A stretch of 64,000 bases of DNA from SCGC-AAA076-P13 sp964276235 (GTDB taxonomy: Bacteria > Pseudomonadota > Gammaproteobacteria > Magnimaribacterales > D2472). The translations under genes were made by a program, and so were the position numbers. The stretch covers positions 62,001 through 126,000 of the forward strand of contig CAXYEK010000001.1 of NCBI GenBank assembly GCA_964276235.1. The letters run 5' to 3'. Under the pieces are notes generated by a model, which was not told the origin of the DNA, ran no database searches, and saw only the letters and a program-made list of their open reading frames with translations. This document shows positions 51,786-61,492 of this stretch, piece after piece; positions within the stretch are counted from its first letter, which is position 1, and the number at the start of each line of letters is the position of its first letter.

Positions 51786-51834
51786 AACTTTTCGGAAAAT
51801 ACGCTTTCAAAGCTAAGAGGTATAAAATATATCT

Positions 51835-54174
51835 ATGAAAAGATTTTTTCTTTCTTTGTATTTTTTTGTTTTTTTAGCTCTTCCAAATGCAGCCCATGGA
51901 GAGTCCCTTATGGGTGCTGTATTAACTGAAGCACCATTATCTAATATTAATTCATGCATAATTTATAGACCTATTCTAGGAATTACTAAAGAAGGTGAAA
52001 GTCTCAAGGTAAATTCAGATAAATTTGAATTAACAGATGATGAGAAACTAATCCTTAAAGGAAATGTTGAATTAGACTTTCCTGATGGTCTTTTAAGATC
52101 AACAGAAGCAAATTTAGACAGAAAAAATGGCGAAATAAGATTTTCTGGTAGAGCTGATATTTTTCTAGATGAATACTACTTTAATGCTCAAAACGGTTAT
52201 TTTAATAAAGAAGATAAATCTATATCTCTTACTAAAGGTCAGACATATCTTAGCGAGAGAAACCTCATATTTAATTTTGAACAACTTGATGGGAATTTAG
52301 ATAATTTAATAAATCTTCAAGGCGCATCTATAACTTCTTGTGCTGATCCAGAGAAAGGGTGGATTTTAGAGGCTAAAAATATAGAACTAGACTCTGAAAA
52401 ACAAAGAGGATTAGCGAAAGGAGTTAAAGTTAAAGTGATGGGCTCAACTATATTTGCATTTCCTTATATTCCATTTACAACATCTGAGGTCAGGACATCT
52501 GGCTTTCTTGAACCCTCTGTTTCATATTCATCTGATGGTATAGACTTTTCTATTCCTTACTTTGCAGTTTTATCTGATCATTCAGATATTACGCTTGGAG
52601 CAAGAAATATCGCTGAAAGAGGCCCTGGTATTGAAGTGAACTATCGCTATATTAAAAAAAATACTAAAAATAATTTTGATGCTTTTTATTTTAGTGATGA
52701 TAAGGAAATGCAGAGAAATTTTCTTGGGCCCAAAGATTCAAGATGGGCTTTTAAACTTCAAGACTCCTTAATGCTTAATAAGACTTCAATAACAATTGAC
52801 TGGGCTGAAGTTTCCGATGCTATGGTTTTAAGAGATATCCCGGGTGAGATAACCTCAATTGGCTCTCAACGAGCTCAAAACCTTAGTCAAAGCATATCCA
52901 TTAGAACTGAGCTAAAAAATACTGTTATAAGTCTTGAGCATCAAGAGTATCAGGCATTAAATCCAATTTTAACCAATGGATACAGAAAATCGCCTGCTTT
53001 AGATATTCATTATTCTAAACAGATAGGTTCTTATTTTTTAACTGAACGTTTAAATGTTTCTACCTTTAAGGCAGATACTATCCACGGTTATTTCGGTTAC
53101 CAGGATGCTAATGACCAGTACATAACATTGATAAGAAATCCTGCTGAAGGCTTTAGAATATATTCTGACTTTTCTTTATCTAAAAATACTTATTTTAATG
53201 GCTTTAATATAAAAACTAATTTAGGACTAAAGAGTATTAGTTACAATTTAAATAACAATAATTTAGAGACGAAGGATGTAAATGTCCCAAATCTATTAAT
53301 TGATGTAAGTACTCTTTATATGAAAAATGAAGGGAATAAAAAATCTATTCTTCAGCCAAGAATAATTTTTGGCTATACCCCTTTTAAGGATCAGGAAAAT
53401 AATCCTATTTTTGATTCTGATGAACTATCTATAAATAACCAATTATTTTCTAACAACAGATTCTCTGGGATGGACAGAATTGGTGATCAAAAATTTTATA
53501 CTTTGAATTTAAAATATAAAAAGTTTGATGAAAATATCCAAAAACTTGAATTAAGTATCTCAAAAAAATATTTTCTTGAAGACCGCAGAGTATCAATAAA
53601 ATCTCGAAGTAATTTATTAGACAGGAGTATGACTTTTGATGAGGGTCCTTTTAACTTAATGGCAAAATGGATGCCAAGTACAAATACTAAGTTAGTTGCT
53701 TATACAGGTTACTCTAATCAAAACAATAAAGTTCAGGTCGGAGGAATAACCCTTAAGCAAGAAATGAAAATTGGTTCCTTTGGATATGCAAAAAGGTTCA
53801 GAAGATCTTCAGGTGATTTCAATATACAAATGAATTATTCAGAATTATTTGCGAATATTAGTATTAATAGTAATTACAAATTCATTGCTAGATTAAAAAG
53901 AGATACTGAAACTAATAAAAATATTGAAAGTGTCGTTGGGTTTGAATATGAGAATTGCTGTTTTGCTTTAAGACTGACTGGCTCAGATAAAAATTTGTCC
54001 AAGTACGTGATGCATAAAGAAAAAATATATTATCCGAATCTAGCGGATGCGTGGGATAATATTATTCAAATTGAAAACAAAAGCAGAATAAATTTTGAAT
54101 TCGAACTTAAAGGTTTTAATTCTTCTTTAAAAAAAGTGAATAGATTGTTAAATAATTCACTTCTTAATTATTAG
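51835..54174 (+). CDS. lptD: LPS-assembly protein LptD
   Basis: The protein has 779 residues: signal peptide (about 1-22), an N-terminal OstA-like beta-jellyroll (about 55-165) and a long beta-barrel. The four cysteines that form the two disulphides in E. coli LptD are all present: C41, C169 and the adjacent pair C708-C709 (ENCCF). With LptE it inserts LPS into the outer leaflet. It is followed by surA, its own folding chaperone, after 7 bp. Confidence 0.95.
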   Translation: MKRFFLSLYFFVFLALPNAAHGESLMGAVLTEAPLSNINSCIIYRPILGITKEGESLKVNSDKFELTDDEKLILKGNVELDFPDGLLRSTEANLDRKNGEIRFSGRADIFLDEYYFNAQNGYFNKEDKSISLTKGQTYLSERNLIFNFEQLDGNLDNLINLQGASITSCADPEKGWILEAKNIELDSEKQRGLAKGVKVKVMGSTIFAFPYIPFTTSEVRTSGFLEPSVSYSSDGIDFSIPYFAVLSDHSDITLGARNIAERGPGIEVNYRYIKKNTKNNFDAFYFSDDKEMQRNFLGPKDSRWAFKLQDSLMLNKTSITIDWAEVSDAMVLRDIPGEITSIGSQRAQNLSQSISIRTELKNTVISLEHQEYQALNPILTNGYRKSPALDIHYSKQIGSYFLTERLNVSTFKADTIHGYFGYQDANDQYITLIRNPAEGFRIYSDFSLSKNTYFNGFNIKTNLGLKSISYNLNNNNLETKDVNVPNLLIDVSTLYMKNEGNKKSILQPRIIFGYTPFKDQENNPIFDSDELSINNQLFSNNRFSGMDRIGDQKFYTLNLKYKKFDENIQKLELSISKKYFLEDRRVSIKSRSNLLDRSMTFDEGPFNLMAKWMPSTNTKLVAYTGYSNQNNKVQVGGITLKQEMKIGSFGYAKRFRRSSGDFNIQMNYSELFANISINSNYKFIARLKRDTETNKNIESVVGFEYENCCFALRLTGSDKNLSKYVMHKEKIYYPNLADAWDNIIQIENKSRINFEFELKGFNSSLKKVNRLLNNSLLNY

Positions 54175-54181
54175 CATACAT

Positions 54182-55424
54182 ATGAAAAAAATATCTATAG
54201 CATTTACATTCTTACTATCAGCTAACCTACTTTCAGAAATTGAGATACTAGATAGAGTTGCGATTCTTGTAGACGATGGGCTGATCATGGAATCACAAAT
54301 AAAAAAAGATCTTGCAGAGATTATTGGAAGATATGATGAGCAAAATATAAAAAGGCCATCCATGGAGGTTCTTCAAGAACAAGTGGTTGAAAGACTAATT
54401 ATTGATGAACTGCAACTCCAAATGGCTAATAGAGCTGGAATTAGGATAAGTGATTCAGAATTAAATGAAACTATTACTAGAATTGCTGCCAACAATGATA
54501 TGGATCTTGAAGAGTTTATCTCTCTCATGGCAAATGATGGAGCTTCTTATGAAGATTTAAGAGAAAGTGTTCGAGAAGAAATGATTATTCAAAGAATCCA
54601 AAGAGGTAGGGTTAGGCTCTGAGATTGATATTACAGAAAAAGAATTTGCAGCTTATCTTGCAACAGATGAGTCCTTAATTAACCTTGAGCCTGAACTCTT
54701 AGTAAGACAAATTCTTGTTGCTACTTTAAGTCAAGCTGAAAGTGCTTTAATAAAATTAAATGAAGGTAAAGATTTTGCAGAATTAGCTACTGAAATATCA
54801 ACTAGTGGTAATGCTTCGTCTGGTGGTTTGATGCCGTGGAGAAAATCTGCTGACATGCCAAAATTATTTTCTGATGCTATTAATCTCAAGGGAGTTGGTT
54901 ATATAACACCTCCTCTAGAAAGCGGCTCTGGGTATCATATTTTAAAATTAGATCAAAAAAGGGGCAATTTTGTAAAATATGAGGATCAATGGTCATCAAG
55001 ACATATATTACTTATGCCTTCTGCCATTAGGAGTGAATCCGATACGGAAAGTGAATTAAATGAAATAAGATTAAGAGTCGTTAATGGTGAAGATTTTAAA
55101 GATTTAGCAGATGAATTTTCTGAAGACCCAGGATCTGCAAAGCTTGGTGGAGAACTTGGCTGGCTTGGTAAAGGAGTTCTGGCACCTGAATTTGAACAAA
55201 CTATGTTAGAAAGTGAGATTGGTGAATTATCAGATGTATTTCAAACTCAGTTCGGTTTTCATTTTTTAGAAGTTTTAGGCACCAGAAATCATGATATGAC
55301 CAGAGACCTAATAGAAGATAGAGCTTATCAAATGCTTTACTCCAGAAAATATGATGAAGAACTTGAAAATACTTTAAGATCCATGAGAGCTGAGGCATTT
55401 GTTGAATTTAAAGATTTAGATTGA
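54182..55424 (+). pseudogene. surA: Periplasmic chaperone/peptidyl-prolyl isomerase SurA, frameshifted once
   Basis: The restored product has about 413 residues (E. coli 428). The first part (54182-54622) has a signal peptide and the N-terminal chaperone domain (DRVAILVDDGLIMESQI). The second part continues in another frame with two parvulin domains (VRQILVATLSQAES, then SRHILLMPSAIRSES and GGELGWLGKG). In the sequence AGGGTTAGGCTC near 54614 one extra A breaks the frame: without it RV is followed by GSEIDITEKEF. SurA folds LptD and other barrels. The rest is intact, so a read error is likely. Confidence 0.85.
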
Positions 55425-56402
55425 AAAAAATAGTCTATTCTCCAGGAGAGCCTTCAGGAATTGGTCCTGATTTAATTATTCAATTATGTAAAACGCCCTT
55501 TTGGGAAAAAATTAATGTGCCTGTAATTTGTATTGCAGATCCCAAGGCTTATAAAAGAAAGAGCAAAATCTTTAAAGAAAAATATAAAGATTGAATTAAT
55601 CCAAGATATAAAAGAATCTCATAAAAATATTTCAGGGACGATCCAAGTAGTATGTATAGCTAAATGTTCGAATACGAAGTTCGGCAAACTTTACAAATCT
55701 AATGCTATGTACGTTCTTAAAAATCTAGACTATGGAATAAATGAGGCTTTAAATAAAGAAAATGTTGCGCTTGTAACAGGACCAATAAGTAAAGAAAATG
55801 TTATCTCAGTTAAAAAGGATTTTTCTGGGCATACAGAACATATCCAAAAACTTACGAAAAGCAATGATGTGTTAATGCTTCTAGGTTCGTCGTTATTAAA
55901 GGTTGCAATAGCGACTACGCATATTCCATTAAAAAAGGTTCCAAAGGCTATTACAAAAAAGCTTATTATTAATAAAGTAACTATTTTAAATAATGAGTTG
56001 AAATCGAAATTTAATATTAAGACACCTAGAATAAAATTACTTGGTTTGAATCCTCATGCAGGAGAAGGTGGAAAAATAGGAACTGAAGAAAAAGACATCC
56101 TAATACCTGCAGTCAAAGAACTAAAAAAGAAGAAAATTAATGTTTCAATGCCTTTATCTGCAGATACAGCTTTTTCAAAAAAATTATTAAAAGAGACTGA
56201 TGCATATTTAGGCATGTACCATGATCAAGTATTGCCGGTAATTAAAACTCTTAGCTTTGGTAGCTCCATAAATATAACATTAGGTGTTCCTATTATTAGA
56301 ACATCAGTAGATCATGGAGTTGCTTTAGATATTGCTGGATCAGGCAAGGCGGACACCTCCTCTCTTAAAGAAGCGTTATCAACTGCAAAAAAAATACTCT
56401 AA
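55421..56402 (+). pseudogene. pdxA: 4-hydroxythreonine-4-phosphate dehydrogenase PdxA, frameshifted once
   Basis: Start TTG at 55421 overlaps the surA stop (TTGA). The restored product has about 326 residues (E. coli 329). The first 43 codons (YSPGEPSGIGPDLII ... CIADPKA) are in one frame, and the rest (LKERAKSLKKN onward) is in the next. One extra base near 55552 (GCTTATAAAAG) accounts for it. Metal-binding His in SGHTEHI, LNPHAGEGG and YHDQVLPVI are present. It acts in pyridoxal 5-phosphate synthesis. The following gene begins on its stop codon. Confidence 0.85.
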
Positions 56403-57172
56403 TGAACTTAAGAGATACTAGAAGGAAGTTTGGGCAGAATTATCTTTCTGACCCCGCAATAATTTTTGAAATGGGTCAATCTATATCTGCAAAACAAGGA
56501 AATAATTTTTTAGAAATAGGTCCGGGAATGGGTGCTCTAACTAATACATTAAATTTAGAAGGCATTAATATAAAAGCAATAGATGTTGATAGAAAAAATA
56601 TAGAATTTTTATCAACAAACTTTACAAGTCCTGCAAATTTTGAATTTGTACAAGGCGACATTTTAAAAACATCATTAGATTTTCTTAAATCAGATCAATA
56701 TAGGGTTGTTGGTAATTTGCCTTATAACATTTCAACTCAAATCATTCTTATGTTCACTGATTGGTCTAATCAAATTAAGGATATGCATTTTTTAGTGCAA
56801 AAAGAAGTTGCTGAAAAAATATGCGGAAGTGTTGGCACCAAAAATTGGGGTAAGTTATCAATTAAACTCTCTGCTTTTTTTAATACTCAGATTTTATTTG
56901 ATGTTCCTCCCGAATCTTTTGATATCAAGCCAAAGGTCAATTCGAGTTTTATAAGACTTTCACCTAACAAGTCATTTGATATTGATGATTCTATTAAAAA
57001 AAATCTATATAAAATTGTTGATCTATCATTTATGTCTAGAAGAAAAAATATTAGAAATAACTTAAAAAAGATATCTATCGATTGGGATATGCTTGGGATA
57101 GACAATAACCTCAGGCCTGAAGAAGTATCTTTAGAAAGCTATTTAAAGATAGCTAAAGCATTAAAAGATTAA
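56402..57172 (+). CDS. rsmA: 16S rRNA dimethyladenosine transferase RsmA
   Basis: The protein has 256 residues. The KFGQNYLSDP start, the SAM-binding LEIGPGMGALT, and the catalytic VVGNLPYNIST are diagnostic. It dimethylates A1518 and A1519 of 16S rRNA. It starts on the pdxA stop codon (TAATG). apaG, which usually follows in enterics, is missing; apaH follows directly. Confidence 0.97.
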   Translation: MNLRDTRRKFGQNYLSDPAIIFEMGQSISAKQGNNFLEIGPGMGALTNTLNLEGINIKAIDVDRKNIEFLSTNFTSPANFEFVQGDILKTSLDFLKSDQYRVVGNLPYNISTQIILMFTDWSNQIKDMHFLVQKEVAEKICGSVGTKNWGKLSIKLSAFFNTQILFDVPPESFDIKPKVNSSFIRLSPNKSFDIDDSIKKNLYKIVDLSFMSRRKNIRNNLKKISIDWDMLGIDNNLRPEEVSLESYLKIAKALKD

Positions 57173-57979
57173 ATGGCACATTATGTTATAGGTGATGTAC
57201 AGGGCTGTTACAAAGAGCTATTGAAGCTTACAAAAAAAATAAAGTTTCACCCAGATAAAGATAAGCTAATTTTTGCAGGAGATCTGGTGAATAGAGGTGA
57301 TGAATCTCTAGAGGTTATGGAGTTTTGTATGCAAAATAAAAAGTCCATAAAAGCAGTACTAGGTAATCATGATTTCTACTTGCTTTATCTAATTGAAAAT
57401 AAAAAAAATAATAAGTCATTAAAACAAGTTCTAAAATCAAAGGATGTAAAAAAATATCAAACTTGGTTAAAAAGCCTGCCTTTACTCCTAGAAATTAAAA
57501 TTAAAGAAACAAAAGAAATATTTTGGATTTCTCATGCTGGAATTCCTTATCTGTGGAATATAAAGTTAGCAAAAAAACTTTCCAAGGAAGTTCAATTGGC
57601 CTTAAAAGATGATTGCTTTAATCTTTTAGAAAATATTTGGGGAGATACACCAAAAAAATGGGATCCTAAATTAAAAGGATATAAAAGATTAAGAACTATT
57701 ATTAACTATTACACTAGAATGAGATTTTTGGGTAAAGATGGATCTTTAAAATTAAAGACAAAGAAAAATGAGGCAGAAAAAGGCTATATCCCATGGTTTA
57801 AGCAAACTGTAAAAAATTTAAAGAAGGGAGAACATATTGTCTTTGGACATTGGGCAGCTCTTGAAGGCAGAACACAATTAGATAATATAATTGGTTTGGA
57901 TACTGGATGTGTTTGGGGGAAGGACCTGACAGCCATAAGATTAGAAGACAAAAAGTTATTTAAAGTTAAAAAGATATGA
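57173..57979 (+). CDS. apaH: Diadenosine tetraphosphatase ApaH
   Basis: The protein has 268 residues of the metallophosphatase type: GDVQGCYKEL, FAGDLVNRGDES, LGNHDFYLL and SHAGIPYLW. It splits Ap4A symmetrically to two ADP. Immediately after rsmA and overlapping cca by 4 bp. Confidence 0.95.
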   Translation: MAHYVIGDVQGCYKELLKLTKKIKFHPDKDKLIFAGDLVNRGDESLEVMEFCMQNKKSIKAVLGNHDFYLLYLIENKKNNKSLKQVLKSKDVKKYQTWLKSLPLLLEIKIKETKEIFWISHAGIPYLWNIKLAKKLSKEVQLALKDDCFNLLENIWGDTPKKWDPKLKGYKRLRTIINYYTRMRFLGKDGSLKLKTKKNEAEKGYIPWFKQTVKNLKKGEHIVFGHWAALEGRTQLDNIIGLDTGCVWGKDLTAIRLEDKKLFKVKKI

Positions 57980-58995
57980 AGATTTACGAAGTGGGTGGAG
58001 CTGTTAGAGATACTCTTCTCAATAAAGAACCTAAAGACAAAGATTGGGTTGTAGTTGGCTCATCGCCAGAGGAAATGGTTGCTAATGGCTTCAAGCCCAT
58101 CGGCAAGGACTTTCCTGTTTTCTTACATCCCGAAACAAATGAAGAGTATGCCTTAGCAAGAACTGAGAGAAAAACTGGCCAAGGCTATCATGGTTTTAAT
58201 TTTTATTTTGGCAAAGAAGTAACACTTGAAGAAGATTTATCCAGAAGAGATTTCACAATCAATGCAATTGCAAAGGATAATATTGGAAATATTATTGATC
58301 CTTTTAATGGTCAAGGAGATCTACAAAATAAGTTATTTAGACATGTTTCTGAAGCTTTTTCGGAAGATCCTTTAAGAGCGATAAGGTTAGCAAGATTTCT
58401 TACCTACGAACATCTAAAGGATTTTCATATAGATCATGAAACTAAAAAACTCTTAAAAAAAATAGTCGAATCAGGGGAGATAGCAAACCTTTCTGCAAAC
58501 AGGATATGGACGGAAACTGAAAAAGCCCTTTTGTCTTCAAACCCGAATGTCTATTTTAAAACTCTGCTTGAATTTGATTTGCATAAACCTCATTTTAAGA
58601 CTCTTAAAAATCCTAATTGTGATTCATGCAGTGATATTCAGATAAGATGGTCAGAGCTTCAAATAAACAATGATTTTAATTTAGGTGATGTTCTGCCTAT
58701 TCCAAATACATTTGCACATGCATCCATAACGCTAGAAAAATTATCAACTATTCAAAATACATCAAACGATGATTCCCTTCTAAAAGCTCTTCAAGAGATA
58801 AGCTTTGAAAGAAATGAAGAGCTAGTCAAAAAATTAGTTTTACTGCCTCATTTAACAGAGACTAAAAAAATAATTTTAAGATTATTATGTGGAATGAAAA
58901 AAACTGACTTTTCTGTTTTAGCTGATGTGCCAAAGGAGCAAATTGAAGAAGAAAAGTTTAAACTACTCATGCAAGTTATAAGAGAATGTAAATGA
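57976..58995 (+). CDS. cca: CCA tRNA nucleotidyltransferase, short form
   Basis: The protein has 339 residues (E. coli 412). The class II catalytic core has YEVGGAVRDTLL, DKDWVVVG (DxD), LSRRDFTINA and EDPLRAIRLARF. The C-terminal HD phosphohydrolase domain of the enteric enzyme is not evident, so it probably adds or repairs CCA without phosphatase activity. The tRNA genes in this window already encode CCA. Overlaps apaH and the next gene by 4 bp each. Confidence 0.92.
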   Translation: MKIYEVGGAVRDTLLNKEPKDKDWVVVGSSPEEMVANGFKPIGKDFPVFLHPETNEEYALARTERKTGQGYHGFNFYFGKEVTLEEDLSRRDFTINAIAKDNIGNIIDPFNGQGDLQNKLFRHVSEAFSEDPLRAIRLARFLTYEHLKDFHIDHETKKLLKKIVESGEIANLSANRIWTETEKALLSSNPNVYFKTLLEFDLHKPHFKTLKNPNCDSCSDIQIRWSELQINNDFNLGDVLPIPNTFAHASITLEKLSTIQNTSNDDSLLKALQEISFERNEELVKKLVLLPHLTETKKIILRLLCGMKKTDFSVLADVPKEQIEEEKFKLLMQVIRECK

Positions 58996-59720
58996 ATAAA
59001 ACAATTTTAATTACCGGTGCTGCAAAACGCATAGGCAAAGAGATAGCCCTTACCTATTGTGAGTTAGGTTGGAATATTATTATTCATTACAACTCATCAA
59101 AAAAAGATGCTCAAGAACTTGCAGATCATATAAATTCAAAAAATCCGAATACTGCAAAAATTGTTCAAGCGAACTTAGATGTTGATAGTGATGTGGAAAG
59201 ATTGGTTGAAGAAAGTAAGAATCTTTTTGATTCTATAGATATTTTAGTTAATAACGCATCAACATTTTATCCAACCCCTATCGATGAAATTTCTAATGAG
59301 CATTGGATCAAGTTAGTTGGATCTAATCTAAAAGGCCCACTGTTTCTTATAAGTGGTTTAAAGGATAAGTTATCTGAGTCTAAGGGTTCAATAGTAAACA
59401 TCACCGACACTAATTTAAGCAAAGGAGTTGCTAATTATTCTATATATTCAGCTGCAAAGGCAGGATTAGAGTCAATTACTAAGGGTTTAGCTAGAGAGCT
59501 TGCGCCAGAGATAACAGTTAATGCTATTGCTCCAGGAGCTATGCTTGAGCCACCAGGAATTGAGTGGACTGATGAGCAAAAAGAAAAGGTTATTGCAAAT
59601 ATCCCTTTAAAAAGAATGGGTTGCGAAAAAGATATAGCAAATGCAGTAAAATTTGTTGCTAGCTCAAAGTATATGACTGGGCAAATAATAAAAGTTGATG
59701 GAGGTAGGTCACTCTCATGA
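58992..59720 (+). CDS. Pteridine-reductase-like SDR (FolM type)
   Basis: The protein has 242 residues. TGAAKRIGKEIAL is the coenzyme loop in the pteridine reductase form (A-x-R-I-G), with NNASTFYPTP and YSIYSAAKAGL. FolM reduces dihydromonapterin or dihydrofolate. The neighbouring folK and folB support a pterin role. Overlaps cca by 4 bp. Confidence 0.82.
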   Translation: MNKTILITGAAKRIGKEIALTYCELGWNIIIHYNSSKKDAQELADHINSKNPNTAKIVQANLDVDSDVERLVEESKNLFDSIDILVNNASTFYPTPIDEISNEHWIKLVGSNLKGPLFLISGLKDKLSESKGSIVNITDTNLSKGVANYSIYSAAKAGLESITKGLARELAPEITVNAIAPGAMLEPPGIEWTDEQKEKVIANIPLKRMGCEKDIANAVKFVASSKYMTGQIIKVDGGRSLS

Positions 59721-60778
59721 GTCTAAGTGAAAATTTACGTGATGAAATGTTTTCTGGAACTAAAAAAGTTGCAGAGAATCTTAAGATTGAAGCTTCTAAA
59801 CTTCAACCATGGATTGATGCTCATGTTCCAGGAGCTGGAGCAATCAAGAAAATAGAACAGTTTAAAGGTGGGCAATCAAATCCAACATATAAAATTACTA
59901 CAGAAGGCAAAGATCTTGTTTTAAGAAGGAAACCACCAGGAAAATTACTTCAATCAGCTCATGCAGTTGATCGAGAATATAAAGTTATAACAGCTTTATA
60001 TGAAACTGATGTTCCTGTTCCAAAAACATACGGGCTTTGTGAAGATGATGATGTTGCTGGAACTGCTTTTTTTGTTATGGATTGCTTGGATGGAAATATA
60101 TTTTGGGATCCAATGATACCCAGTATTTCAAAGGAAGACAGAATAAAAGTTTATCAAAATAAGAATAAGACACTTGCAGCACTTCACAGTGTTGACTATA
60201 AAAAAGTTGGGTTAGAAGACTACGGAAAGCCAAATAATTATGTTGCAAGGCAAATTGAAAGATGGTCTAGACAATATAGAGCATCTGAAACAGACAATAT
60301 TGAAGCTATGAATAACTTGATTGAGTGGCTTCCAAAAAATATTCCAAGCGATGATGCTACATCAATCGTTCATGGGGATTTTAGATTAGATAATATGATT
60401 TATAAAAATAATGAAGTTATAGGTGTTCTTGATTGGGAGCTCTCTACTTTAGGACATCCTGTTGCTGACTTTAGTTATCATTGCTTAACTTGGCGCACAG
60501 AGCCTATTTTTTATGACCATCCAAAACTAAAAGAGCTTGGTGTTCCAAATGAAATTGAATACAGAGACATGTACTCTGAGTCTACAGGTCAGGACCTATC
60601 TGAAAACTGGGAATACTATATGGCATTCAATATCTTTAAAGTAGCAGCTATCTGTCAGGGAATTCTTGGAAGAGTTAGAGATGGCACAGCAGCAAATAAG
60701 CATGCTGAAGATCGAGGAATGAAGGTTTATCCTCTATCTGAAGGGGCATGGTCTATTGTTGAGAATAACTTTAAATAA
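59717..60778 (+). CDS. Phosphotransferase family protein, ACAD10-like
   Basis: The protein has 353 residues with an aminoglycoside phosphotransferase fold: FKGGQSNPTYKI, LVLRRKPPGKLLQSAHAVDREY, IVHGDFRLDNMIY (catalytic Asp) and VLDWELSTLGHPVADFSY (metal Asp). This subgroup, the N-terminal domain in ACAD10/11, probably phosphorylates 4-hydroxyacyl-CoA. Overlaps the SDR by 4 bp; convergent with folK, overlapping by 8 bp. Confidence 0.85.
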   Translation: MSLSENLRDEMFSGTKKVAENLKIEASKLQPWIDAHVPGAGAIKKIEQFKGGQSNPTYKITTEGKDLVLRRKPPGKLLQSAHAVDREYKVITALYETDVPVPKTYGLCEDDDVAGTAFFVMDCLDGNIFWDPMIPSISKEDRIKVYQNKNKTLAALHSVDYKKVGLEDYGKPNNYVARQIERWSRQYRASETDNIEAMNNLIEWLPKNIPSDDATSIVHGDFRLDNMIYKNNEVIGVLDWELSTLGHPVADFSYHCLTWRTEPIFYDHPKLKELGVPNEIEYRDMYSESTGQDLSENWEYYMAFNIFKVAAICQGILGRVRDGTAANKHAEDRGMKVYPLSEGAWSIVENNFK

Positions 60779-61145
60779 GTTCTTTTAACGGCTCTGAAAC
60801 AAAAGAATACTTTTCAATCTCATCGCTCTCAAATAATATTTCATCTTCATCAATTTGAAGAACAATATCTATATCAAGAGTTCTTGCACTAAATTTAGGG
60901 ACGTCTCTTTTTCTTCCTGCCTGGTCTTCGATTTCTTTTAATTTTAAATTTAAGTCATCAAAAGAAAGATTACTTTCTCCGGATAGAACTAAGTTTAAAA
61001 AATCATCGCCCTCAAATCCTTCTGCTTTTGTTTTATGAACAGATGAATATTCAGTTTCTTTCAATAAGGACTGTAATTTTTCAATAGCAAGAATTATGTT
61101 TGCTTCTGCATTGATATTGCTTCCAAGAGAAAGGTAGTATTTCAT
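60771..61145 (-). CDS. folK: Short 2-amino-4-hydroxy-6-hydroxymethyldihydropteridine pyrophosphokinase
   Basis: The protein has 124 residues, against about 160 for usual FolK. SLGSNINAEANI, the DFLNLVLSG stretch and GRKRDVPKFSARTLDIDIVL with the two metal Asp residues are kept. The LPHPxxxxR segment that follows in E. coli (His115 and Arg121, near the active site) is missing: the sequence goes from FESDEIEK straight to YSFVSEPLKEL. It may be a slower or altered enzyme. It starts on the folB stop (TAATG). Confidence 0.85.
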   Translation of the reverse strand: MKYYLSLGSNINAEANIILAIEKLQSLLKETEYSSVHKTKAEGFEGDDFLNLVLSGESNLSFDDLNLKLKEIEDQAGRKRDVPKFSARTLDIDIVLQIDEDEILFESDEIEKYSFVSEPLKELI

Positions 61146-61492
61146 TATCTGTGAATGATTAAGCCGACGTCTTCAGAACCTCTAATAGCTCCAGGCTTTG
61201 ATACTCTCAACTTTATTGATTCAACTCCATACTCATCTTTAACTAATGATGCTATGCCTTCTGCAAGTGTTTCTTGAAGTTGAAAGGAGGATTCTTCAAC
61301 AAACTTGATGACGCCTTTGGCAATAGCTTTATAATCCACAGTATCTTCTATTGAATCGGTAGCAGCAGCTTTTTTACAATCAAAAGGAAACTCTAGATCA
61401 ATGCTTACTTCTTGTTTAACTTTTCTTTCCCAGTCAAAAATACCAATGATTGTTTTTACTCTTAAATCTTTTATATAAATAATATCTTTCAT
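61145..61492 (-). CDS. folB: Dihydroneopterin aldolase
   Basis: The protein has 115 residues from the ATG at 61492, which overlaps the tsaD stop (ATGA); a start at 61516 would be inside tsaD. DLRVKTIIGIFDWERKVKQEV, VDYKAIAKGV, FQLQETLAEGIA and LRVSKPGAIRGSEDVG match FolB. It makes 6-hydroxymethyldihydropterin, the substrate of FolK, for folate synthesis. Confidence 0.92.
   Translation of the reverse strand: MKDIIYIKDLRVKTIIGIFDWERKVKQEVSIDLEFPFDCKKAAATDSIEDTVDYKAIAKGVIKFVEESSFQLQETLAEGIASLVKDEYGVESIKLRVSKPGAIRGSEDVGLIIHR

Noticed and set aside
54828..55424. Independent 198-residue PPIase gene
   Set aside because: It is the in-frame continuation of surA after a one-base shift; coding sequence extends upstream of its first ATG without a start signal.
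55533..56402. PdxA starting at 55533
   Set aside because: The conserved N-terminus (SPGEPSGIGPD) lies upstream in another frame, so this start is an artefact of the shift.
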